The notes below the pieces were generated by a model that made no database searches, had not been told where the DNA came from, and saw only the letters and a list, made by a program, of their open reading frames with translations. 32,137 bases of DNA from assembly GCA_947589225.1 (NCBI GenBank), contig CANQBC010000025.1, forward strand, positions 1 to 32,137, in the 5' to 3' direction. Position numbers and translations under genes: made by a program. Shown one piece after another: positions 26,687 through 32,137 of this stretch (within the stretch, counting starts at the first letter, position 1; each line of letters starts with the position of its first letter). The stretch is from an uncultured Oscillospiraceae bacterium (lineage in GTDB: Bacteria > Bacillota > Clostridia > Oscillospirales > Oscillospiraceae).

Positions 26687-26890
26687 ACCATCAACTGCGG
26701 CCCCTCAAATTCTGTAGGGGACCCCCTGCAATTTTTGGGAGGGGAATAGTATCAACAAGACGTAGAGCAACAAGTATAAAGCCCCTCCGGGAAAATCCGC
26801 ATCATACGCGGTTTCTCCGTTTTGCCAATACGGTTTCTCTCGACTTTTCCGCCCCTCTGCGGTATTGTGTCTTGCCAAGGAGGGATGAAA
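26654..26890 (+). repeat. Cassette repeat copy B: promoter and structured leader
   Basis: It matches copy C (29547-29777) closely from TAAGCAAAA to the start codon. The shared order is: AAATT with GGGGACCCCCTGC dyad, GGGAGGGGAATAGTAT, a promoter TCAACA-17 bp-TATAAA (26752-26780), three small stems (CCGC..GCGG, CCGT..ACGG, CCGC..GCGG) and the AAGGAGG ribosome site. Copy B lacks the upstream coding fragment present in A and C. Confidence 0.7.
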
Positions 26891-27166
26891 ATGGACAGTC
26901 TAATCAACGAACTCTACTACGGAAACATCTGCCCGGTTGAACAGATGGGAGGGGCCACACCGGAGGAAAGAGAAATTCTGAAGCGGATACACGAAAACGA
27001 GGAAAAGTTGGGGACAATCCTCGATGAGCAGGAAAAAGCCATTCTTGACGCAATCAAGGATGATTGCCTCACTGTATCTGCTTCAATGGGCGAAAGACGA
27101 TTCCAAGAGGCGTTCAGCTTGGGAGCGAGGTTGATGGTCGAAATACTCGCCTCCGGCCCTCAATGA
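26891..27166 (+). CDS. DUF6809-like small protein, intact copy
   Basis: 91 aa. The ATG at 26891 is six bases after AAGGAGGG; an ATG at 26885 is too close. The sequence MDSLINELYYGNICPVEQM, a charged middle helix and an ending FSLGARLMVEIL fit the DUF6809 family of small clostridial proteins as I recall it. Function unknown. The gene has its own conserved promoter and structured leader and a decayed second copy at 29778. This marks it as cargo of a repeated cassette. Confidence 0.7.
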   Translation: MDSLINELYYGNICPVEQMGGATPEEREILKRIHENEEKLGTILDEQEKAILDAIKDDCLTVSASMGERRFQEAFSLGARLMVEILASGPQ

Positions 27167-27757
27167 TTGCGGAAATCCCCTGCGTTTTTGGGAGGGGAAT
27201 AGCATTAACAATCGGTCGTTTCCCCACAAGGTAGTTATACCATAAATGGCTCAAACCGTCAACGGTCTTAACGACACCTTGAGGGCGCTGTTGGGCCTGT
27301 ACACGGCTTTAGGGCAGAGAGTGGGATGAATACGCCTCCGGGGCGGTAAAACGCCATGTTGCGCGTTTGTGGGCGAAAAGGATTTTCCTCTCTGCGCATA
27401 ATCTCCGGCTCTGGGGTGGTGACACTGAGGCGTATTCTCGGCTCTTTTTCGGGCAAAAAAGGCCGTTCGATTATTGGACAAGATAAAGAGCCGCCGTCGT
27501 GCGCGACGGCGGCTCGGCCACAAAGCCCCGCAGTGCGGGGCTTTTCCGGGGTTGAGAAGCGCAGTCGGTTTTGACCGGGCTGTGTTATTTCCGCAGTCGG
27601 AAGTGGCGGAAAAGCCCGTGTTTTCAAGGCATTTTCCGCCGTCGTGAGGTGGGCCCGTAAAAAATTATCCGTTTGTACACAATTTTCCTCTGGCTATTTG
27701 GCGAGCGTGGTGGTATGTTGTGTGTTTGCCGAAAACGGCGGAAAGGAGGCACACAGC
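27167..27757. other. Non-coding spacer with a cassette remnant and hairpins
   Basis: No convincing gene. At about 27168-27215 a short remnant of the cassette recurs (CCCCTGCGTTTTTGGGAGGGGAATAG split over two lines of similarity, then ATTAACAA). Tandem GC-rich hairpins lie at 27488-27545. The last 100 bp lead into the integrase; TGGTATGTT near 27710 could be an extended -10, but the -35 is poor. Confidence 0.5.
27488..27545 (+). terminator. Tandem GC-rich hairpins
   Basis: GAGCCGCCGTCG-TGCG-CGACGGCGGCTC (27488-27515) is a perfect 12-bp stem. Seven bases later AAGCCCCGC-AGT-GCGGGGCTT (27523-27543) is a perfect 9-bp stem ending in a short T-tract. The second is a plausible intrinsic terminator for plus-strand transcripts from the DUF6809 gene; the first may reinforce it. 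Confidence 0.65.
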
Positions 27758-28906
27758 ATGGGCAAACGCAGAGCGAATGGCGAGGGGAATATACGAAAGA
27801 GGCCGGACGGTCGATGGGAAGGGCGGTACATTGCGGGGCATGATGAGAACGGGAAGGCGATTCGGAAGAACGTACTCGGCAGGACCCAGGCGGAGGTCAA
27901 GGAGAAGCTGAAGCGGGCCATTGCGGAGTGCGCGGAGGTTGACGTTGAACGAGCTGAGGAATACACGGTGGCTGCATGGGTCAGGACGTGGTACGAAACC
28001 TATTCAAAGCCACACGTCAGGGAGAGTACGCAGCGGTTCTATGAGGATTACATCGAGCACCATGTGGTGCCCCGTATCGGAGGCATCAAGCTCACAAAAC
28101 TGACTGGCAGAGACATACAGAAGATGTACAACGATGTCAAGGCAAAGGGACGAATCAGGAAGAAGGCGGATGGGGACACCAGCATGAGCGCAAGCTATGT
28201 CCGGGGACTCCACATGATACTCCATAACTGCCTGGACCGGGCGGTGAAGGAGAGGTTGATCATGCGAAACCCGACAGAGGACTGCATAGTCCCCAAATTA
28301 GAAAAGAAGGAGATGCACATCCTGCACCCAGAGGACATCAGTGCCTACCTCAAAGAAGCGGATAAACGGGGTGTGCTGGCGATGTTCTTCCTCGAACTGA
28401 CTACCGGACTCCGCAAGGGCGAACTTGTCGCCCTCCTCTGGTCTGACCTGGACGAGAAAACCATGACCCTGAACGTCTGCAAACAGGCCGCCGGAGTCAA
28501 AGGCGGAGGGGTGAAGGTCACAAGGCCGAAAACAGAGACATCCATCCGCAGGATATCCCTGTCCCAGGAGACCATCGACGTCCTCAAGGCCGAACACGCC
28601 AAGCACCCGGAGCTTGAGATCATGTTCCCCTCCCCAAAGACGCTGGGCATGTACTACCCCGATTCCGTCACCGCCATTCACAACAAAATCCTGAAATCCG
28701 CTGGCCTCCCACACATCCGTCTGCACGATCTCCGTCACACCTTCGCGACCCTGGCTCTTCAAAACGGCGTAGACGTCAAAACTGTCTCCAGTATCCTCGG
28801 CCATTACGATGCCGGCTTCACACTCCGCACCTACACCCACGTCACCACAAAAATGCAGGAGGAAGCCGCCGCCACCATGGGCAAGCTGATTGGGGCGAAT
28901 GTATGA
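27758..28906 (+). CDS. int: Tyrosine recombinase / integrase
   Basis: 382 aa. ATG at 27758 has AAAGGAGG eight bases upstream; a longer frame exists but lacks a site. Residues 1-55 form an arm-binding, AP2-like domain (GEGNIRKRPDGRWEGRY). Residues 65-170 are the SAM-like core-binding domain and 185-375 the catalytic domain, with Arg219 (TGLRKGEL), Lys258, His323 and Arg326 (HDLRHTFA), His349 (LGHYD) and Tyr359 (RTYTHV) all present. It should be an active site-specific recombinase of an integrative element. It reads toward the tRNA-Tyr 3' end about 230 bp away, the usual arrangement for integration into tRNA genes. Confidence 0.95.
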   Translation: MGKRRANGEGNIRKRPDGRWEGRYIAGHDENGKAIRKNVLGRTQAEVKEKLKRAIAECAEVDVERAEEYTVAAWVRTWYETYSKPHVRESTQRFYEDYIEHHVVPRIGGIKLTKLTGRDIQKMYNDVKAKGRIRKKADGDTSMSASYVRGLHMILHNCLDRAVKERLIMRNPTEDCIVPKLEKKEMHILHPEDISAYLKEADKRGVLAMFFLELTTGLRKGELVALLWSDLDEKTMTLNVCKQAAGVKGGGVKVTRPKTETSIRRISLSQETIDVLKAEHAKHPELEIMFPSPKTLGMYYPDSVTAIHNKILKSAGLPHIRLHDLRHTFATLALQNGVDVKTVSSILGHYDAGFTLRTYTHVTTKMQEEAAATMGKLIGANV

Positions 28907-28934
28907 GTAAAAACTACCCCGCCATAACTAAAAA

Positions 28935-28965
28935 AAGGCCGTGGGACGCCAAATCCCGCGGCCTT
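28935..28965. terminator. Hairpin downstream of the integrase
   Basis: AAGGCCGTGGGA and TCCCGCGGCCTT form a 12-bp stem with one G-T type mismatch and a 7-nt loop. The T-run (TTTTTTT) follows on the minus strand, so it is strongest against leftward read-through from the tRNA side, and it may also end the integrase message. Confidence 0.65.
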
Positions 28966-29100
28966 GTGCTATCCCGTCCTTTCCGCTCCAAAATCCCGTT
29001 GGGGTCAGAAGTGGGGTCAGAGCGGGAAAACGGAGGAAATGTGACATAGACGATTCGGATAACCATTTTCTCCATCCGCAAATATCCAGAAATACACAAA

Positions 29101-29128
29101 GGGCCGATTTTGTTACCAAAATCGGCCC
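29101..29128 (-). terminator. Terminator of the tRNA transcript
   Basis: GGGCCGATTTT and AAAATCGGCCC pair perfectly over 11 bp around GTTACC. The hairpin begins six bases after the 3' CCA of tRNA-Tyr on the minus strand and is followed by TTTGTGT there and by TTTT on the plus strand. Confidence 0.8.
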
Positions 29129-29133
29129 TTTTG

Positions 29134-29218
29134 TGGTGGAGGAGGGTGGATTCGAACCACCGAAGGCATCGCCAGCAGATTTACAGTCTGTCCCCTTTGG
29201 CCACTCGGGAACTCCTCC
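29134..29218 (-). tRNA. tRNA-Tyr (GTA)
   Basis: 85 nt including an encoded CCA. The acceptor stem is GGAGGAG with CTCCTCC and discriminator A. The anticodon arm is CAGA-CTGTAAA-TCTG with anticodon GTA. A long class II variable arm and the T-arm GGTGG-TTCGAAT-CCACC are present. It is intact and should be functional. It serves codons UAU/UAC. Confidence 0.96.
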
Positions 29219-29230
29219 ATATTCAGTTTC

Positions 29231-29277
29231 TGGAGCTGGTGGACGGATTCGAACCCCCGACCTGCTGATTACAAATT
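29231..29277 (-). pseudogene. tRNA-Thr (TGT) 3' fragment, likely attachment site
   Basis: On the minus strand this reads ATTTGTAATCAGCAGG through GGGGGTTCGAATCC to CCACCAGCTCCA. It is the anticodon loop, variable loop, T-arm, 3' acceptor strand and CCA of tRNA-Thr(TGT). Upstream of the loop the expected CTG of the anticodon stem is replaced by unrelated sequence (GAGGGCA), so the D-arm and 5' acceptor strand are missing. A break at the anticodon loop is the hallmark of tyrosine-integrase crossover in tRNA genes. The original host order was probably tRNA-Thr then tRNA-Tyr. Confidence 0.85.
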
Positions 29278-29389
29278 GCCCTCGGCATAGAAATCTGAGC
29301 ATTTCCAAGCCTTTTCAGCCCTTTTCCCTCCGAAATCAGCAGCTCGTTCATGCTGTCCCCTCCACTGTTTCCACCCGCGAATTTCGTGC

Positions 29390-29777
29390 AGTGGGTCAGG
29401 TTGTGGGTCAGCCCACCTTCCGGGCGGAAAGTGGGCTGGACGATTCGGATAATTCTCCGAAAAAGGCGAGAAATAGACGGTTCGAGGGTTACATAGTAAC
29501 TCTGAATGGCAGAAAAGTCAAGGTTTCAAAAACTGGACCGCAATAAGCAAAATGAGCCTTTCCCCTCTGTCGTACACCATCAACCATGCCCCCTCAAATT
29601 CCGCAGGGGACCCCCTGCAATTTTGGGGAGGGGAATAGTATTAACAATACGTAGAGCAACAAATATAAAACCCTTCCGGAAGACCGCATCACGCGCGGCT
29701 TCTCCGTTTTGCCAAAACGGTTTCTCTCGACTTTTCCGCCTCTCTGCGGTATTGTGTGTTGCCAAGGAGGAGTGAAA
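29390..29777 (+). repeat. Cassette repeat copy C
   Basis: The left part (29390-29545) matches copy A, including the coding remnant FRAESG..SDNSPK and RRFEGYIVT ending at a TAA. The right part (29547-29777) matches copy B through the promoter, structured leader and ribosome site. It is therefore the most complete of the copies. The 110 bp between it and the tRNA-Thr fragment (29278-29389) show no feature I recognise. Confidence 0.7.
29641..29669 (+). promoter_or_regulatory. Promoter carried by cassette copy C
   Basis: TTAACA (29641-29646), 17 bp, TATAAA (29664-29669). The same hexamers and spacing recur in copy B (26752-26780), and copy A keeps TGAACA and TATAAA with 16 bp. Conservation across copies supports real function. 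Confidence 0.6.
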
Positions 29778-30012
29778 ATGGAGAACCTAATCAACGAACT
29801 CTATTACGGCAACATCTGCCCAATCGAACAGATGGGCGGGGCCACATCGGAGAAAAAGGAAAGAGGATACACGAAAACGAGGAAAAATTGCGTGCAACCC
29901 TCGATGAGCAGGAAAACGCCATTCTTGACGCCATAAAGAATGACTGCCTCACCGTATCCAGTTCAATAGACGAGAGACGTTTTCGCGGGGCCTTCCGCTT
30001 GGAGTATATGTT
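29778..30012 (+). pseudogene. DUF6809-like gene, frameshifted and truncated copy
   Basis: It starts like the intact gene at 26891 (MENLINELYYGNICPIEQM against MDSLINELYYGNICPVEQM) with the same ribosome site. After codon 26 a net loss of about 7 bases near 29850-29860 shifts the frame; the rest of the homologous sequence (HENEEKL.ATLDEQE.AILDAIK.DCLTVS) continues in another frame. Similarity ends near 30003, where the last part of the gene is replaced by unrelated sequence and a terminator. It cannot make the full protein. Confidence 0.8.
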
Positions 30013-30017
30013 TTGCG

Positions 30018-30041
30018 CCGGGTCATACCCGGTTGTTTTTT
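30018..30041 (+). terminator. Intrinsic terminator after the DUF6809 pseudogene
   Basis: CCGGGT-CAT-ACCCGG followed by TTGTTTTTT. Ends plus-strand transcription from the cassette promoter. Confidence 0.75.
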
Positions 30042-30065
30042 GCCGTTCATAGACGATATTCCATT

Positions 30066-30092
30066 CCCACTTTTAAAGTGGGGAGTTCTTTT
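30066..30092 (+). terminator. Second hairpin with T-run
   Basis: CCCACTTT and AAAGTGGG around one or three bases, then GAGTTCTTTTTT. It gives a second block against read-through just upstream of the TetR promoter. Confidence 0.55.
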
Positions 30093-30102
30093 TTGCGAAT
30101 AT

Positions 30103-30125
30103 CTGTGGTATACTATATCCCACAG
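30103..30125 (+). promoter_or_regulatory. TetR promoter with overlapping palindrome
   Basis: CTGTGG and CCACAG arms with an AT-rich centre (TATACTATAT) make an imperfect 23-bp palindrome. The centre contains TATACT (30109-30114), preceded by TGG as an extended -10; the -35 is weak. A TetR dimer bound here would block its own promoter, the standard autoregulatory design. The start codon is 45 bp downstream. Confidence 0.6.
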
Positions 30126-30169
30126 TCGTAAGACAGCTGCGACGGAAGACATCCTGAAGGAGATCAAAA

Positions 30170-30727
30170 ATGGCTAACTTTACGAAGAAAGCGATTCAGG
30201 AATCCTTTCTGAAATTACTGACGGAGCGGCCGCTGTCCCAAATCACGATCAAGGATATTGTGGCGGATTGCGGCATCAATCGAAACACCTTTTACTACTA
30301 TTTTGAAGATATACCAAAGCTGATCGAAAGTATGGTCGAGGAGGATGCCGAAAAGATCATCGAAACCTATCCTACCGTAGAAAAGTTTGAGGACTGCCTG
30401 GAAACGGTCGTCGATTTGGCGCTTGCGAAAAAATGCGCGGTATTACATATCTATCACTCGGCAAACCGGGAAATCTATGAGATGTACTTATGGAAAGTCT
30501 GTGATCATACGATAAATGCCTATGTTACATCTGTCCTGCGCGGAAAAAAGGTTCGGGAAAGCGACCTTTTCATCGTAAAAGAGTATCTGTCCGGCCTTGC
30601 CTTTGGCATCTTTTCCAGATGGCTGAAAAACGATATGAACGATGATATTCGGGGTATGCTCTCACGCCTGATGGAGATCAAGAAAGGAATGATCGAAGAG
30701 ATGATTCTGTGCTGTGTCAATGAGTAA
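30170..30727 (+). CDS. TetR/AcrR family transcriptional regulator
   Basis: 185 aa, ATG with GAAGGAG seven bases upstream. The N-terminal helix-turn-helix is clear: ITIKDIVADCGINRNTFYYYF (residues 25-45, with the family's F/Y-rich recognition helix). The remaining helical domain binds an unknown ligand and forms the dimer. It precedes a DUF308 gene and an MMPL transporter gene, which it probably represses. Base composition is visibly more AT-rich than in the secretion cluster. Confidence 0.92.
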   Translation: MANFTKKAIQESFLKLLTERPLSQITIKDIVADCGINRNTFYYYFEDIPKLIESMVEEDAEKIIETYPTVEKFEDCLETVVDLALAKKCAVLHIYHSANREIYEMYLWKVCDHTINAYVTSVLRGKKVRESDLFIVKEYLSGLAFGIFSRWLKNDMNDDIRGMLSRLMEIKKGMIEEMILCCVNE

Positions 30728-30772
30728 ATTCAGACAAATGCCACCGTTTGCCTGAAAATCGGTCATTTTTAT

Positions 30773-30806
30773 GTCCCGTGTCTGATTATCGGACACGGGA
30801 CTTTTT
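30773..30806 (+). terminator. Terminator after the TetR gene
   Basis: GTCCCGTGTC and GACACGGGAC, a perfect 10-bp stem with a 9-nt loop, followed by TTTTT. It separates the regulator from the membrane-protein operon, although partial read-through is possible because no strong promoter is visible between them. Confidence 0.85.
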
Positions 30807-30873
30807 ATGTCTGTATGCAAATCAAATAAGCCGGATTACAATAGAGGCAAACGAGCAAAGGAGGTTTGCTTCT

Positions 30874-31482
30874 ATGAAGATGCGATCTGTAGCACCAATG
30901 AAAATCGCGAAAATCGGATACATCGTCATGTCCGTCCTGTTCTGCGCTGCAGGCATTCTCTTTATGGCCGAGCCCGGAATCTCAACGGAAATCATCGGCG
31001 TTTGTATCGGCATCGCAATGATTCTTTTCGGCATTGTCAAACTGATCGGCTATTTTTCAAAGGATCTATTCCGATTGGCATTCCAGTTCGATCTGGAATT
31101 CGGGATACTGATGATCATACTCGGCGTGATCGTCCTTTTTAACCCGAAAAACCTGATGGTATTTATCTGCATTGCTCTTGGGATTTCCATTCTGCTTGAC
31201 GGCCTGTTCAAAATCCGAATTGCCATGGATTCCAGACAGTTTGGAATCAAAAGCTGGTGGCTGATCCTGTCTCTGGCAATCGTTACCGGAGTGATTGGTG
31301 TTTTCCTGATTTTTGAATCGGTCATTGGATCGCAGATCCTGGCGGTTCTATTGGGACTCACACTTCTTTCGGAGGGCATTTTGAACCTGTATACGGTAAT
31401 CAGTACCGTTTTGATCGTCAAAAATCAAGCGCCGGATAGCTTTGAAGTAGAGGCATTTGAGATTGACGGAAAGGAAAGGTGA
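30874..31482 (+). CDS. HdeD/DUF308-family membrane protein
   Basis: 202 aa. The ATG at 30874 has AAAGGAGG nine bases upstream, which decides it against an upstream ATG in the terminator. Six hydrophobic segments are visible (about 11-31, 35-56, 68-90, 95-112, 125-147, 152-172), with repeated G-I-MILFGI-KL and GISILLDGLFKI segments typical of the duplicated DUF308 unit. HdeD is linked to acid resistance in enterobacteria; function in clostridia is not established. It ends 5 bp before the transporter start. Confidence 0.8.
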   Translation: MKMRSVAPMKIAKIGYIVMSVLFCAAGILFMAEPGISTEIIGVCIGIAMILFGIVKLIGYFSKDLFRLAFQFDLEFGILMIILGVIVLFNPKNLMVFICIALGISILLDGLFKIRIAMDSRQFGIKSWWLILSLAIVTGVIGVFLIFESVIGSQILAVLLGLTLLSEGILNLYTVISTVLIVKNQAPDSFEVEAFEIDGKER

Positions 31483-31487
31483 AAGAC

Positions 31488-32137
31488 ATGAAATTTTCAA
31501 AAGCGGTTGTAAAATACCGGGTTCCGATTCTGATTCTGACCTTGGTTCTCCTGATCCCATCGGTTTTGGGGATGACCCATACACGCATTAACTACGATAT
31601 GCTGACCTATCTGCCGGAGGATATGGAGACCGTTATCGGGCAAAACGAGTTATTAGAGGATTTCGACAAGGGCGCCTTCGCATTCCTCATTGTGGAGGAT
31701 ATGCCGAATAAGGATGTGGCGGCGCTGAAAGAGCAAATCTCTGAGGTCGATCATGTGGACACCGTCCTGTGGTACGATTCTGTCGCCGACCTTTCCATCC
31801 CCATGGAACTGCTGCCCGATAAAATCTACAACGAATTTAACACAGAGAATGCCACCATGATGGCCATCTTTTTCGACAGCTCCACCTCCTCCGACGTCAC
31901 CATGGACGCGGTACGTCAGATCCGCGGGATCGCCGGAAAACAGTGTTTCCTGTCGGGACTTACAGCTATGGTGGTAGACCTCAAGGACTTGTGCGAACGG
32001 GAGGAACCCATCTATGTGGGAATCGCCGTGGCGTTGGCGCTGTTCGTCATGCTGCTTCTGTTGGATAACTGGCTGACGCCGTTTGTCTTTCTTTTGAGCA
32101 TCGGCATGATGATCCTCATAAACCTTGGGAGCAATTA
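31488..32137 (+). CDS. MMPL/RND-family transporter, N-terminal part
   Basis: At least 216 aa; cut by the window end. ATG at 31488 with AAAGGTG upstream. Residues 1-30 hold the first transmembrane segment, followed by an extracytoplasmic domain with INYDMLTYLPED and LWYDSVADLSIP. A second membrane segment begins near residue 175 (YVGIAVALALFVMLLLLDN). This matches MMPL/YdfJ-type exporters of lipids or drugs energised by the proton gradient. It forms an operon with the DUF308 gene, probably under the TetR regulator. Confidence 0.85.
   Translation, partial: MKFSKAVVKYRVPILILTLVLLIPSVLGMTHTRINYDMLTYLPEDMETVIGQNELLEDFDKGAFAFLIVEDMPNKDVAALKEQISEVDHVDTVLWYDSVADLSIPMELLPDKIYNEFNTENATMMAIFFDSSTSSDVTMDAVRQIRGIAGKQCFLSGLTAMVVDLKDLCEREEPIYVGIAVALALFVMLLLLDNWLTPFVFLLSIGMMILINLGSN

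Noticed and set aside
27268-27627. A minus-strand frame of 119 codons upstream of the integrase
   Set aside because: It runs through two perfect terminator-like hairpins and has no ribosome site or family resemblance.
28941-29546. A 201-codon plus-strand frame spanning the tRNA region
   Set aside because: It runs antisense through tRNA-Tyr and the tRNA-Thr fragment; only its last 60 codons match copy A and probably derive from an older coding sequence.

Overview
The window looks like chromosomal DNA of a gut-type clostridial Firmicute. I infer an Oscillospiraceae-like anaerobe from the GGAGG ribosome sites, the DUF6809-type small gene, the YukD/EssC/WXG100 set and the moderately high GC of the left 26 kb; the species cannot be named from sequence alone. 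The dominant feature is one large leftward (minus-strand) gene cluster, about 25.75 kb down to 1.36 kb. It encodes a type VII (ESX/WXG100) secretion system surrounded by phospho-signalling parts.

In transcription order the cluster holds: an anchored FHA-like protein; an EssC-type ATPase with N-terminal FHA domains, two transmembrane segments and three P-loop modules; a LytTR regulator; a 232-aa unknown; a YukD/EsaB ubiquitin-like protein; a 139-aa WXG-like protein; five WXG100 proteins; a VWA-(EP)n-TM-FHA membrane protein; a PP2C phosphatase; and a papain-like candidate effector. Then come a 203-aa unknown, a Gly-rich candidate effector sharing the first effector's leader, a DUF4176 protein and a 211-aa unknown. 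A second unit starts at a near-consensus sigma-A promoter (9759-9787). It carries a membrane Ser/Thr kinase with TPR repeats, a 46-aa membrane peptide, a 4-TM protein, two zinc-ribbon proteins, a large membrane VWA protein and an RCC1-repeat membrane protein. I see no EsaA or EssA, and no ordinary EssB, although the kinase-TM-TPR protein could fill the EssB position. Kinase, phosphatase and three FHA-bearing proteins suggest that secretion is gated by phosphothreonine signalling.

Divergent from the cluster (25.9-26.6 kb, plus strand) are two small unknown genes behind an attenuator-like leader. From 26.65 to 30.05 kb is an accessory zone: two copies of a DUF6809 gene cassette (one intact, one frameshifted), tandem hairpins, a complete tyrosine integrase, an intact tRNA-Tyr(GTA), and a tRNA-Thr(TGT) fragment cut exactly at the anticodon loop, which looks like an attachment-site scar. 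A related cassette fragment, without the DUF6809 gene, lies at the left edge (about 86-375), so this repeat family flanks the secretion cluster. A 246-bp MITE-like palindromic element sits inside the kinase operon (6199-6444), with a partial relative at the end of the cluster.

The right edge (30.1-32.1 kb, plus strand) is more AT-rich and of different character: a TetR regulator with a palindrome over its own promoter, an HdeD/DUF308 membrane protein and the start of an MMPL/RND-family transporter.
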